DNA of 64,000 nt, from contig VZRZ01006498.1 of assembly GCA_013398175.1 (NCBI GenBank), positions 819,067 through 883,066 of the forward strand. Direction: 5' to 3'. Below the pieces are notes generated by a model that was not told where the DNA came from, made no database searches, and worked only from the letters and a program-made list of their open reading frames with translations. This document shows positions 37,491 through 50,468 of this stretch, one piece after another. A program made the translations under genes and the position numbers. The first letter of the stretch is position 1; every line of letters begins with the position of its first letter. This stretch comes from Climacteris rufus. Its lineage: Eukaryota > Chordata > Aves > Passeriformes > Climacteridae.

Positions 37491-37780
37491 TGTCACTGTA
37501 CTGCCCAGGACAGAGGACACGCAGCCAGTCAGTAAGCAGCAGAAGCTGCAGCAGCCGTGTTTATTACTGTATTCCCCTTTATATATGGTAAGAACCCATC
37601 AGGTGGTCAACCACCCCCCAGGGTGATTGGCTGAAGCCTTACAACACCTAATTCCAAAACACACTCCGCCTTGAGTCAAACATCTCTGGCAAAACAGCAG
37701 GCGTCCAAGCGTTATCTTCTTGTTTTTCATAGTTTGCATGGGAAAGAAGAATTTCTCAAGAGAGGCTCTGTACAGCCACA
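37491..37780 (-). mobile_element. 290-bp solo LTR nested in CR1, alpharetrovirus-like layout
   Basis: Starts TGTCACTGTACTG and ends CTGTACAGCCACA, a good inverted repeat, and is flanked by CACAAC on both sides (37485-37490 and 37781-37786). Removing it with one TSD copy restores a continuous CR1, so both ends are certain. The minus strand has CCATATATAAAG (plus 37577-37588), a TATA box, and only about a dozen bases later AATAAAC (plus 37560-37565). In alpharetroviruses the polyadenylation signal likewise sits just after the TATA box, upstream of a very short R. The 6-bp TSD and short length also fit. No interior remains. Confidence 0.92.
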
Positions 37781-38185
37781 CACAACTTCTTTGGACAACC
37801 TTTTCCAGTGCCTCAGAACCCTCACAGTAAACAATTTCTTCCTGATATCTAATCTAAACCTATTCTTAGTTTTAAGCCATTGCTCCCTTGCCCTGTCACA
37901 ACATGGAAATAGTCCTTCTCCATCTTTCTTGTAGGCTCCCTTCAGGTACCTTCAGGTGCTGGAAGACTGGAAGCCTTCTCTTTCTGGGCTGAACAATCCC
38001 ATTTCTTTCTGCCTTTCCTCGCAGGAGATGCTCTCCCTCCCTCTAATCAACTTTGTGGCACTCCTCTGGCCTGTCTCCAACAGGTCAATGCCCCTCCTTT
38101 GCTGGGGATCCCAGAACTGGATGCAGTGCTCCAGACACAGTCTCATGAGAGTGGGGTAGAGGGACAGAATTGTCTCCCCCAGTGC
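37781..38185 (-). mobile_element. CR1 LINE, right of the nested LTR
   Basis: Continues the CR1 broken at 37490. In plus-strand order it has ACAACCTTTTCCAGTGCCTC, TTCTTCCTGATATCTAATCT, CTGGGCTGAACAATCCC and TGGATGCAGTGCTCCAGACA, all complements of successive CR1 blocks. It fades out around 38185. Short open frames on either strand here are not genes. Confidence 0.92.
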
Positions 38186-38189
38186 ATCT

Positions 38190-40100
38190 CAGAATGCATA
38201 TTGCCTATCCCTTCTCCATGGTTACAAGGAAAAATGTTATTCTTTTTATCCTAATCTGTAAACAGTCTGGTGAGCAGCATGCCAAATCTCTGATGGCAAG
38301 GCTACTAGTGATGCAAGATAGAGCAGTCTGAAATATATTTTGAATTCTCTGTGGAGGAACAGCTCATCTGCAGGAAGTCACACACTGGGTCCTTTCATTC
38401 CCCTTGCATTAGCATTAGCATTTCCCAGTACAGCATGATTATCTGTCAAATATCAGACAGTGAGCATCATACTCAGACAACCAGCTCTGCCTCAGACACC
38501 TCTCTAGCCAGGTCTCTGACCCATACATTTCTAACATTGTGCTCTGGCTTTACTCTCTCTCGCCATCACTCCATATGTCATATACATAGTTGTCTGGATG
38601 TGCAACCGACCAATTATTTCTGCTTGCTTAACATGAGGATATCATGTAATGAGGAAGCATGACTTGTAAGACTGTATGCTTGGCTGGACTCTTAAACTGG
38701 AGCCTAATTTTGCCACATAATTCTCCCATTCTCTCCACACATGGCCCTTCAGTCATAATACAAACAGGTTTTAACACATTCACTAATTAGAAGTGAAAAA
38801 CATAATGGAAAATAGGCAATGGTCTGCACAATTCCCATTGCTAAACATCAGCTTCAACCCAACCTTTTCCAATGTTGCTTCAACAATGGAAAAATTCCTT
38901 TAAGGTATTTCCTTTTCATTTTATATTAACAGATAGAAAAAATATAGTTGAGTCTATAAACATATTTGCCCAGCACCAGTGCTCTGTACATACACAGAAA
39001 AGGAATAGTCTGGAAAAATATTAGTGTGCCTGAACCAGTTCATACTGAAAACAGTGAAAACCATACACATTTTCATACATTTCCCTCTGGAATTCCAATC
39101 TTGAAAATAACCTGTTGTAGGTTTATGCAACAGAAAACTGCAAGATGTTGATGGCATTCTCTGTTCAATGTTGGAAGAACTTTGTGGACTTGAATAACCT
39201 GTGTTTTCACATATTATCATTAGAGAACAAAACGACACACCATGGCATATGAAAATGGTATAAATTATAACTTCCAACATCAGACTGTAACTTATTTTCT
39301 TTCAAGCGACACTGTCTCTCTCTTAAATTTTCCAGATACGACTCTTGGATAAGGAAAACAATCCAAAAAATTTATCTTTATTGTTGCAGTCTATAAAATA
39401 TTTCTGGAAGACTATAAAAGATATTTCCCCTTTTCTTGCTTTCAGCAGTGTGCAGCAGGGCTGTTCACAGAACTGATGCACTGAGATTTAAAAATTGGAA
39501 GGAAGCAACACATTCTCAATTTAAGACCATTCAAAGACCAACAGCAGGGTTAAAAAAGAACTTTAGAAAAATATTTGTTAAAATGCATTTGGCCTTTTTG
39601 ATTTATGTTTTGCTTTTTTAAACTATGATCATACCTAATGTCTGACCTTTTGAACTCCTTTCAGTAAGCTGTACATTTCTCATTGCTCTTTCTTTGAGTC
39701 AAGCATTTCTTTGAAAAGCCTAAATGCCCCACTAGGCTTTCCTACACTTTGTATCGACTGAGGGGGAAGAAAAGAGGTTGATCTCTGCTAATCCAGTTTA
39801 TTTGCAATAGCACAGAGGCTGTCCATTGTAATTCGTATGTTGGTCTTGCCTTCTTTATTCTTACTCGTTCTGATGAGAATTATAGAGTTAATACCAAACA
39901 TTATCACCTGTGTTCATAAAACTGCTACACATGGAGATAACTGGGGCATTAATGCCTTTTTCTGGGACATTATTATTGACAATTATTGTAAAAATGTAAG
40001 TCAAATGAACCTCTGAAACATAACAAGCTATTTAGTTTGAAAATCAAGCAAACAAAACCCCCACAGCTTTCTGAAAAATTAGATAGCTAAATGAAAAAGT
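38190..40100. other. AT-rich DNA without a recognisable gene
   Basis: No repeat or exon is recognised. Open frames of about 100 codons (38351-38662 plus, 38954-39280 minus) have no domain. Confidence 0.5.
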
Positions 40101-40284
40101 TGTGCTGGTTTGAATAAAACAGGTAATTTCTAAACTATGTGGGATGCCATATGAAGATTGCTAAATATATTTAACTCTTTAAATCTGTAGTATGTCTTTG
40201 CAACTGCTGAGTGATCTGATCTCAGAAAGTACTGCCTGTAACCCCTGTATATCAGCACATCCATGTATGTCATTTGCACACAGT
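40101..40284 (-). mobile_element. possible LTR end fragment
   Basis: Begins TGTGCTGGTTTGAATAAAAC, resembling the TGTNNTGGTTT starts at 17085 and 63676. The remainder is not recognisable, and no opposite end or TSD was found before the CR1 piece at 40285. Tentative. Confidence 0.28.
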
Positions 40285-40440
40285 TCTGTATGAGAGTGGT
40301 TAAATACTGGAACAAGCTGCTCAGACAGGTTTCACAATCTTCAAATTTCAGCTGGAGTTGAGTTAAACTTGAGCAACCTGATCTGACTTGGGAGAAATAT
40401 CTCCTGTCTTTCAGAGGTTCTTGCAAGCCAAAACAGTTTT
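40285..40440 (+). mobile_element. decayed CR1 fragment
   Basis: TGGTTAAATACTGGAACAAGC, then CTCAGACAGGTTTC and GAGCAACCTGATCTGACTTGG follow the order of the CR1 3' region. The tail is missing. Confidence 0.65.
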
Positions 40441-40444
40441 GTGA

Positions 40445-43040
40445 TTATAAATCAGTAATAAAATTACTATGGTTGCTAGAAGTGGTTAGTTAGCACAGTT
40501 ATTGCTAAGATGAGAAACAGCTGATGCAACAAGGTGTTTTTGGTGTTTTTGCTGTATATTCTCACCTGTTATACAAATCTTCTTCCTCTTAATGTAGTGG
40601 GATCACACTACACAATATTGTTTCCTCACAACATTTTATGTTCAGGTTTTTGAATCCCCAGAAGAACTTATCCCAAGTATTATCTTTTGATTTTCTTCTA
40701 GGGGTGAAGTATCATAGTTTCCCTGGAAACTTTTGATTTACTGCAGCTTTTTATCTGCTTCTCTGTAATTCTTTTTGCTACTCTTTTTACATACACATTC
40801 TATTGAAAAATAATCAGCTGTTGAATTTATAATTCACCCTCCCTGAAATGCCTTCACTGCCAAGGCTAGATTGTTTAGTGAGTCCTCCACATTCCTGGGA
40901 ATTGCTGCTATTTCTTTTAATGCATAAATAAAATGAACTGGTAGGGTATTTTTTATTGTAGTTTATTTGTTTCCTCAATGCAGAACATACCCAAACCCCA
41001 ACTCAGGAGCAAAGAGACTAAGGCATAAGCAAAACCAAATGAATACCAGAAGATGAACTTTACAGAAGTCTTATGAAGACACATAATGTACCCATTAACT
41101 GTCTGATTTCAGAACACTTCCCTCAAAGGAAATGTTCTTGTCAAAGCCAATGAATCTAAATTGTTTATTTGTAATATCCAAGTTTTGGGCTGCTAATTTT
41201 TGTTTCCAGTGTACAAGTAAATTGCAAACCGTGTTTCTGCAAGGATCACTTGTTCTCTGCGTTGGTTTAATAGAGATTTCTCTATTGGGACAAAAGCTAG
41301 TATAGTACCTCTGGATATGTCATTTGTGTGACCAATACTCAGATGCTCAAATGCCATGCACAAGTTCCAGATCCATTTTTTTTCTGGAGAACAATAATTT
41401 ACAGAATACAGCAAAAAGAAGTCATCAGAATATTCTACAATATTAATTTACGCAAAAAAATTAAAGGCATTTCATCCATTCAGTTTGACAAAATTAATAT
41501 TACCAGGTGTTTTACTTCTAGTCTATACTGATGCAGAAAACAGAAATTTGATTAAGAAAAACCCAAATCCTCTACAACTTGTCTTCATTTTACTCCTCAT
41601 TAAAAAAAAAATTATTCTTCCACAGATTTAGACTAGAAGAAAGATATAGTAATATAGATGTGTTTACTGACTACTACCATGACTTACTAAATTTCCATTG
41701 ATCTCTTTAGCCATGACAATTTCTAAAAATAATTGGTTGGTTTCCTTAAAAACATAGAGCAGAAAATATAAAAAGAATATAAATACAAAAGAAGTTGTAC
41801 TAAGAAAAATTTATATTAGGTGAAACAATACAGCTACTGGCAAACACTGATGCACAGTGTTTGATTAATCAGAAAGACGAGTGTAGTATGTGTGAATTCT
41901 TAATAATATATCACTCCTGAATTTTCATATAACTGTTCAATTCTGACAGGTTGCAACCTTCATGAAGGAAGTGAAAAAGAAGGTAAATAGAATAAATATA
42001 TTTTAAAATTCTGTTACAGTTCATAATTTTTTTCTTTTTTAAATTAAAATAATGATTTGCAGAACTAATCATAATTTTGAAACACAATTCAGGAAACAGT
42101 CTTATAGAATGGGGATTATTTTTTGCACACTTTAATACAACAATTTAAGACTATAAATGCAATGTTTTAAAACTATAAACATTCACATAACTGTCTGAAA
42201 GGAAAGCTAGAAATGAAACCTATCCTTAAATTGAGTGAGTTGATAATTACTCATGAATTGTTCAACAGCTCAGCATTCACTGTTATGAAATCCACAAATA
42301 TGTGTTATTTATTATGCAGCTTCATTTTTGTAGGCAGAGTTTAACCCCTACTTGCTTGAGGCAGAGTAGGTGAGATTGAATTTGAAGGCCAGGTGAATTG
42401 AATGAGCACATAGTGAATGGGAGAAATACACCAGCTGTGTCAATTTTCCATGTTAGAGTATTGGTTTATGTGCTGTAATCATCCACTCCAGTGTGTAATT
42501 AGAAAACATTTCATTCATATATTTGAATTTACAGAGCATTCCAGAGTTTACTGGCAAACAGGCTTTAAAAGGCTTAAAAACATGCTTTGAGATAAGCACT
42601 ATACCTTCAGTCTAGTGAGGTCAGGAGTAGAAAACAACTTGTGCAAGAAATGACAGGCATGAAATAATGAAGGGTACTTCAGGAAGGATTTAGGAGGTAA
42701 AAACTCTCTTCCTCTAAGTTAACTTTCTCAGTGTCCAACAGTATTTTTACAGTATTAGAAGGCATGAAAATTTGTACAAAATCTGGATAACCCTGTAGTT
42801 AAAATAAGGGGCCAGCCTTGAAATAACGACTATTCAGGAAGTATGACACACACATAAATTATGTATTTAATTTATTTTATTAGTCTGCATTTTGAAGTCT
42901 TTTGGTTTAAGATAGTGCATGGAATTTCATAGAGTTGTTCTGTGTAAAACTGCTTCACACATTAAAAAAAATATTATTTTCTGGGGTAAAGAAAGTCTTT
43001 CTGAAAAACACATTCATGCATACTGAGCATCTAAGAGTTT
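40445..43040. other. AT-rich DNA without a recognisable gene
   Basis: No repeat family is recognised. It contains the 33-base splice-flanked segment 41950-41982 (ACAG acceptor, AAG then GTAAAT donor; reading VATFMKEVKKK), which is too short to assess alone. Confidence 0.45.
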
Positions 43041-43044
43041 TCAA

Positions 43045-43915
43045 ATTCCTTCAGTAATTTTGAAGATGATATGAGATTGGAGGATTGGCTGATAAGGCAG
43101 AGGGTTGTGTTGCCATCCAGAGGGACCTCAACAGGCTGAAGGAATGGGCTGACAGAAATGACATGAAGCTCACTGAGAAGAAATATCAAATTTTGTATCT
43201 GGAGAAGAACAGTTCTATGCACCAATATATATTGGGGCTATACAGATGCAAAACAGCTTGTCAGAAAAGACCCACGTGGTCCTGGTGGACCTGAATTTGA
43301 ACATGAGCCACCAGAGCTACTTTGTGGTAGAAGGATCAAATAGTATCCCGGGCTAAATTAGACAAACTATTTACAGCAGATCAAGGGAGGTGACCTTTCC
43401 CCTCTTTTCAACACTGGTAAAGCCACACCTGGAGTGCTGGATCCACTTCTGGGCTTCTCAGTACAAGAGAGACATGGACAAACTTCAGAAACTCCAACCA
43501 AAATCCACAATGATGATTAAGAATATGAAGCAGCTCTCCACTGAGGAGGGCTGAGAGGATTAGTTGGAGAGAAACTCAATAACGTGTGTAAATACCTGAA
43601 GGGAGCATTCAAAGAGGATGGATCCAGGCTCTGTTCGGTGGTGGCTGGTAACAGAAAAAGAGGCTCAAACTGAAACAAGAGATTCCATCTGAATATCAAG
43701 AAACAGTTTTTTATTACTTTAAGGGTAACTGAACACTGGTACAAGTAGTTCAGGGAAGTTGTGGAATCCCTCTTCTTGGAGATATTCAAGCCCCATCTGG
43801 ACAAATATCCTGGGCAACCAAATTTACACGACAAAGTTTGAGCAGGGAGTGCTTGAGCAAATGACCTCCAGAGGGGCCTTCCAACTTCAATTATTCTGTG
43901 ATTCTGTAAAATATT
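43045..43915 (+). mobile_element. CR1 LINE, 3' 0.87 kb
   Basis: A 5'-truncated CR1 with the late RT region and the whole 3' UTR. Landmarks in order are CAGAGGGACCTCAACAGGCT, ACCCACGTGGTCCTGGTGGA, AAGCCACACCTGGAGTGCTG, ATTCCATCTGAATATCAAGA, GGCCTTCCAACTTCAATTAT, and the tail TTCTGTGATTCTG. The ORF is broken by frameshifts. Confidence 0.93.
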
Positions 43916-44307
43916 GCCTTTTTAAATAATTCAGATAACTTTATGTATTTTTCTCTTTTCATAGAATTTGAAGCAAATCTAACCAATTTGGTAACACTGA
44001 AAAATGTTCTGGCAGGATTAGAGTAGGGTAAAAGAAATTTAAAAGTTATACTTGTCTGTAGAGTCACTCATCTGCTTTTTTGATAGTTTGTCAACCAAAC
44101 ATCATGCTGTAAATTCATTACAATACTAAAGAATTCAGAAGGAAAAACAATAAAGCCACATCCCTTTGATTGTTTGCATATTCCAACTTCTTTAGAAGTA
44201 AGTAGGTTGGTGGTCTGTGCTTTCTAGGATGAAAGTCAAAATACATTATTTTGCATAGTTTCCACTGGTACTAATGATAATTTTCCCCATTCATTTCTTC
44301 TGTTTAG

Positions 44308-44460
44308 CATTGGAAGGACTTCAAAGACGGCCAACACTGGCTTAATTCACACTTGCAGTCCTTGAGAGATTTAATTCATCTCAAGCTGCTGTTTCCATCT
44401 TCAATGCAGAGAGACATAGTCTTAATTATGGACTTGGAAGAATTTGACATATTTGTGTAA
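44308..44460 (+). other. candidate exon or chance open segment ending in TAA
   Basis: An open stretch of 50 codons plus stop directly after a TCTTCTGTTTAG acceptor, reading HWKDFKDGQHWLNSHLQ at its start and EEFDIFV before TAA. No family is recognised. A GTAATA donor-like site overlaps the stop, so it could be internal. It is phase-compatible with the upstream candidate segments. Weak. Confidence 0.18.
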
Positions 44461-47400
44461 TACAAGTTGTGTACTCCAAGTGTAATCCTCTATGCAGGAC
44501 CCACATGCTATTTTGTGTATGGTAAATGTGATAGATCAGTTGAATGAGGTTCCTTACAGTGGGATCATCAATATCTGGATAGCTGATTTTCATTCTTTAT
44601 GCCCAGGACTTGAGCCTTACCCTGTTTTGAATGTCCATTTGTCTGCATTTGGCCTATTTTTAAGGGAAAAACTGTAGGACTTTTAAGACAAAGTTTGCAG
44701 AGATAAAATTTGAGAGTGTTTTGTTTATCGGTTTTGTTGACGGCTTATAAAAAATATTATTAGATATTTTTGTTCTCCCACCACAGAAAAAACTTTAGGT
44801 ATATGCCCCATTAAAGTTCTGCAATGTATCTTAGCATATTGAAAATCCAGTTGCTGAGACCCAAACTCTCAGAGGTTTTGAGGTGTTGAGTCCTTACTTG
44901 CTTCAATGACCAAATGAGACAAAGAATACTTTAGGAACCAATGCAGTAAATTCTTCTGTAAATTGTGCTCCTCTCTTCTTCAGGTACTGAATAAAGCAAC
45001 TTATATGATCACAGGTATATGCTCAGACCTAAAAAGTAAGAAAAAAGACTGAAAGAAGTAATTATCAACTTGCTGTAGCATTCTTTTCACAAAGATTGAA
45101 TTTATAATTTAAAGGAAATATGTTAGTGAAGGCCTCATCTGTTGTGGAGATTTAAAAAAATTATGCAAACTTACTTGATTTTGAGGAGTGCAATACAATA
45201 ATTTCTTTTTTTACTTTACCTACTGACTGTACTATGGTCATTTAATGAAGTACACAGATACTTTTTGTGTTATATAAACTGGGTTTTATAGAGTTTCTCT
45301 TGGGGAACTAATTGGGCGAATGCAATTTAGATGCCATTTCTGTTTATTAAGAATAATGAAAAGGGAACAAGTTATCTCAGCAGTCAATTACCTTTCCTCA
45401 GCATTTATACTGTAATTCTTCTAATAATTGAGTCTCAAATCTTATAAACATAAGAAAGATTATACTGAAAAATTTCAATTTTTTTTTCTTGCAGAAACTA
45501 GTACATGTTTTCAGAAGTAAAGATGTGAAAAAATATTTGTTTTATATATGTATGTCTCTGTATATACAGCTATATTTAACACTTTGGCTCACAGTAGAGT
45601 AAAGCCACATTATAAGATAAAAATATAAAAACTTTGGACATAACTTACTCTGGGAGGATGTGTGCATTGATAAATTGGAAATAAAACTGTTAAAATACAT
45701 AAAGCAAAAAGATTATATATTTTCATTTTATGGCTAAGACTTGTAATCTACTGTCCTTGCAGAAAGGATACTCATGAACAAATAAGAAACCCAAGGGTTA
45801 CCCAACTATCAAAATAACATTGAATGTACACTCGATGTCTCTTTGTAAATAAGATACCTTCTTTGTTACAATTGATCAATTATTATAATAATGACAAAGC
45901 AGCATGACAATTAAAAAAAATTTTAAAATGTAATACCATATATAATCTCAATGTATGTATATTTTCATATTATAAATACATGTATTTGTTTTTACAAAAA
46001 AAATCTTTAAAAATGTTTTTAAAGGATAATTGTCATATGCATAGTTTTCTTGACTTCACCATGTTTGAGGCCAGTCCAGAAAAGTATTAAAATCCATGCT
46101 CCACCCTAGTTAGACTGAATTAGAAACCTTCCATCAGACAAGAAAAAGTAGGGAAGTAAAAAGCTTCAAAACCATAAAAAGCTGTACAAAGCATTCATTT
46201 ATTTTCCTTTGTAGTAATTCTACCCATATTAGTATGCAAGTAGTATACTGTCCAATAAACACTGCAAATTGTTGGTGGATATTTTAGTCACATCTCCTGA
46301 TTGCTTGTCACAGTTGCAAGATCTGTCAAAGATTTTTACAAAATGAAATATTATGTTAATCTGAAAATATGTAATTTATTAAGAAATACTTCTGGAGTAA
46401 GAAAGGGTGTTTATAGAGGTGAATTCACAGAACAGCAGCATAGCTCAGAACACTTAGTATTCAAAGCATCTTCCTTTCAGTTACATGACATTTGTCCTGC
46501 ACAGATTTGTTTTTGTTTCCACTCCATTCTGTCTTGCAGAAACACTAAGCCATCTACCTTGCAGAAATACTACCATCTACCATCTATATGGTTCTTATTA
46601 TAAGCACCCTCTGTTACTTAAAACTATTCTTGCTGAAGCAAAATTAACCTTAAGCACCATATGAAGTGTTAGGGACTAGATGCCATTTGGGAACTAGTAT
46701 GAAAACTAAATGGATCAATAAACGCTTACAATACATACAATTTTCTCAAGCTAGACTGCATAACTGCTTTAGAGACTTTGAGTCTTATGAGTTGTGGCAG
46801 AAAACTTCGCAATATGTAGCTTTCATTAGAACTATAGAAAGATGGGTTTTTTCTTGCCCTTGAAATATTTTGAAAAAAGGTCAAAACTATGTGATGCCTA
46901 AGTATTAAATTCTTTCCCCTTACTCTTTGAAATCCTTGGTTACATGAATCAGACTACTAAAAATTGTATTTAAACTTGTTTGTGAATATTTGTTTCACTG
47001 GTATAGATTTACATGAATAACTTTAGAGAAAAGACTGAGCCATAGACTGTATGAACACAGGGCATGGTCATGAAGCCACTGAGTAATGGCAAAGAAAGAC
47101 TCCCTTTGACTTCACTGGAATTCTGGATTTGTCTGATTGTACTCTACTAAACTTTGGTTGCTGAGGACATAACAAATTGTAACCAGAATGTCAGCCTCGG
47201 GATGTTTGAACACTGTTGTCCTTATGAGCTTCTGTAAAGATAAACCACAAATGAACTTTATTATGTCACATTAGCATTCAAAGTCTGGCTTTCTTTCATT
47301 TTGTGTTTCTTTCCATCAGCTACAAGTGAGGCAAAAACTCAGAGTTAAAGATCTTTGCCAAGAGTTAATACTGAACTGTTGTGCCAAATGTGAAACACAC

Positions 47401-47462
47401 CTCCCTCTAACAACAAGGCTGAAGGGTGCTGATGTTGGGGTTTGTGTTTGCCTACATATGCA

Positions 47463-47464
<2 letters not shown>

Positions 47465-47497
<33 letters not shown>
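47465..47497. repeat. (TG)n microsatellite
   Basis: About sixteen uninterrupted TG units. Read on the minus strand it gives a His-Thr run inside an otherwise unremarkable open frame. Confidence 0.97.
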
Positions 47498-47499
<2 letters not shown>

Positions 47500-48542
47500 A
47501 AAAGGAGGATATAAATAGACCTGGGTGAGACAAACATATCTTTGTTAATTTGATTAAATATTGTGGCATATGGATTGACACTTGGGGTATCCAGTAGAAG
47601 AGCACTGACAAAGAAAATGTCTTCCCACTGAAGAAGACTTACTGCACAGAAATATCTTGAAAGAAAAACCTGAAGTGCTGAGATATTCCAGGAGGTGTTT
47701 GAGGCCACCATCACTGTGAAAACTACACAGATATATAAAAATATATAAATAAGTGTGTGTGTGTATTTCTTTTCCCTGTAAAGCTCAGAAGTAAAAAGTA
47801 TCAGGACTGATTGTGCAACTTCACTGTTTTGGAAAGAGCACCTTGGTAAATGTAAGGGCTTGATGTTTTGTGAGAGTATAGGGGGGAAGAAAAGGTCTTC
47901 CAAGGAGAAGATATAAAGACTGGCAAAAAAGCCTGCCTTAGTAATTTTATGTAATTTCCCAGTCTTAGGAGAAAATATACATTTTATTTCACATTTAACT
48001 ATTTTTCTATGGGTGTCAAAGCACACAAGTTGATTCCAATAATTTATCATTTCAATTGTTTTGAGAAATTAATATTCTGTTTGACAGAGAAAACTATTTT
48101 GCTGTGATAGTTTTGTAAATGATGTTGCAAGGTCACCTTAAAAATTAACCCTACATTATTCTTCTTCATTATGATAATGAAATGAAACAAACAGCACCTA
48201 GAATAAAAATTCATTAATATTTATTTGCAAAAGCTTTATTTTCTTGAGAAGAAATAATACTCTACAGAACTTTTTATTCATAGTCATGAAAAAAACCATC
48301 ATCAATCAAAACCAAGACATCATTGCTTCACAATGTTAAAAGAACATTTAGTTTGAAAAGTCAAGCATTCTAAAGGCAGAAAATGCCAAAATGTAACCGG
48401 TTTTATAAATAAATATAATTATTAAATTCTTTTGTGTTGAATTTCTGAAATAATCAAGCTTTTCTTTCTTTTTCAGATCTTCCATATTCAGCTGTATTTC
48501 CATGCCTTATTCCATCCCCCAGTAATGCGAATGTGACAAGCA

Positions 48543-49010
48543 CAGAAACACAGAATCACAGAATGGCTGAGTTTGGAAAAAGCCACAGTCCAACAAGGAC
48601 AGCAGTCATCTAGCCCAACACCCGTGCTCAAAGCGGGGTCAGCTACTGCAGGTTATTCCAGACCTTGTCCAGTCTTTGCATATCTTCACAGAAGGAGACT
48701 TTGAAACCTGTCTGGGTGACTTGTTCCAGTGTTTGATCACCCTCAAACTTAAAAACGTTTCAAATTGAAATTTTTGTGTTTTAATTAGTGTTAATTGCAT
48801 CTTGTCCTGCTAGCACGCTTCACCAAAAAGAGTCTTGTGTTCTTATCCTCCTCCACCAAGTGTTTTACACACTGTTAAGATTATACCCAAGATTTCTTTT
48901 CTACAGGCTGAACATTTTCAGTCTGTCCTTATATGGATGAGTCCGTTGGCTATCTTTGCTGGGAGTTTCTTCACAGGGTCAGGATTCGGCATTTCTGCTT
49001 GTTGAGCCTT
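48543..49010 (-). mobile_element. CR1 LINE, minus orientation
   Basis: Starts ACACAGAATCACAGAATGGC (complement of the CR1 tail) and continues with CAGTCATCTAGCCCAACA, ACTTGTTCCAGTGTTTGATC and CTACAGGCTGAACATTTTCAG in CR1 order. The last part (48900-49010) matches the CR1 core less well. Confidence 0.85.
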
Positions 49011-49139
49011 ATGGTTCTGTGGTAATGGAAATATTGAGGAAGTGAGAACACCTCTCTCAAAAAGCCTAAGGGAAAAGTTTGTATCTTCAGAATATCAGGT
49101 CAGAAGCATTAATAAATGTAGCAATGACTGTGTAAATTT

Positions 49140-49290
49140 CATAGAATGATAGAATAGAATCTCAGAATACTTTGTGTTCAAAGGAATCTTGAAGATTACC
49201 TTGTTCCAATCACCCTGCCATGGGCAGGGACACCTTCCAGTAGACCAGGTTGCTCAAATCCACATCCCAACTGGTATTTGGCTACTTTGT
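49140..49290 (-). mobile_element. CR1 LINE 3' tip, minus orientation
   Basis: Starts with duplicated tail octamers (CATAGAATGATAGAATAGAA) and continues with CTTGTTCCAATCACCCTGCC and GACACCTTCCAGTAGACCAG, as in the last 150 bases of CR1. It is a separate insertion from the CR1 ending near 49010. Confidence 0.88.
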
Positions 49291-49294
49291 ACAG

Positions 49295-50468
49295 AGTGAT
49301 GAAACCAATGAATTAAAACATCACACTCACTAAAAGCCAATTCAAATACATGCCAACATCTACATCTTACCTATCGACCAGTTTAAGTGTTTGCAAGGCT
49401 TCAACCTCAACAACAAATTGAAATTTGTAAAAACTGCTATAAAACAATGGTAAAATTATTGATGTGTGCAAATTATTTTAAAAGAAAGCCTCTGAAATGT
49501 TTTCTACTTTAATAATATGTCCATTCAATTTAGTAAGATCCTTGTTCTACCCCTGTCTACACATGTAATAGCAGTGAGACATTGAAACTAAAAATATGTT
49601 AGCATGATCCTAAATGATGTATAGCCTATATTGACTTTTATTAGGAATATTATTATTTTTTTATTATTAGAACAGCATCCATATTAATGAGCTCAACTTC
49701 ACAGTTTTATGTACTTTAGACTTATTATTTTCTTTTTTTTATACTACCAGTTGGTTTCATAAAGATTGGGATCGAGGAAAAAAAAGTGCATCACCATCTG
49801 TCACTTGTAATCTTTAAAACTAGTTGTAATTAAAAAATGAAAACTGCCACTGCATTTTGCTTAACATTCACAAGGGAAGCTGTTTTGAAGACAAGTTGAG
49901 TAAGGCCTGATCATGAAAGACTAAGTAGCAAATCCTCCTCCTCCTTTTCCCCTCCAGCTTATAAAAGAAGACGCCTGGAAGATTGGGAAGATTAAAGGCT
50001 CTTTTTTACCTTGAAAGTGTGATGCAAAATTTATTGATGGACATTTGTAAAACCCTGAATTATACTGGATATACTATCAGTAGGAATTTCAGCTAGGAAC
50101 AGAAGATCAGTGAGTCCTAAGCGTATACAAGAGTGAAATAATTAGTGAGGTTAGAGTAAAGCTCAGTAACAAGGATCTCAGGGAATCTGTGGGTCTTGTT
50201 CTATGAAAGTCTTGGAAAGGAAAGTACAGGTTAGAATCCATCCCACATTGAACACTGTCAGCACACTTGGTTGTCACAGTAACTCTGTGCCTACAATTGT
50301 TTCGAGAAAAGATAAATTATTTTCCTATTCTGTTTTTGAATGCAGGATGAAAAAAAAAGTAATAGAAAAAAGAAAATAAAAGAAAAAAAAACCAAACCCA
50401 CAATAAAATAATAGGGTTACACTGAGGGTGTAATCAAAAGTATGTATTCTATTATCATCTCCATACAC
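49295..50468. other. AT-rich DNA without a recognisable gene
   Basis: No repeat or exon is recognised. An A-rich low-complexity run lies at 50348-50395. Confidence 0.5.

Larger units (their letters stand above)
43920..48535. other. AT-rich DNA with microsatellites, no recognised gene
   Basis: Contains the TG repeat at 47465-47497 and several AT runs. The longest open frame of the whole window (47316-48050, minus, 244 codons) lies across that repeat; it has no recognised domain and is probably chance. Two splice-flanked plus-strand segments (44308-44460 and 44984-45014) are discussed under findings. Confidence 0.45.

Noticed and set aside
47319..47514. Plus-strand open stretch after a CCATCAG acceptor
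   Set aside because: It runs into the TG microsatellite and only stays open because of it.
48477..48521. 45-base splice-flanked segment (TTTTTCAG ... CCA/GTAATG)
   Set aside because: Very short, directly upstream of a CR1 tail, and it adds nothing recognisable to the candidate exon chain; listed here only for completeness.
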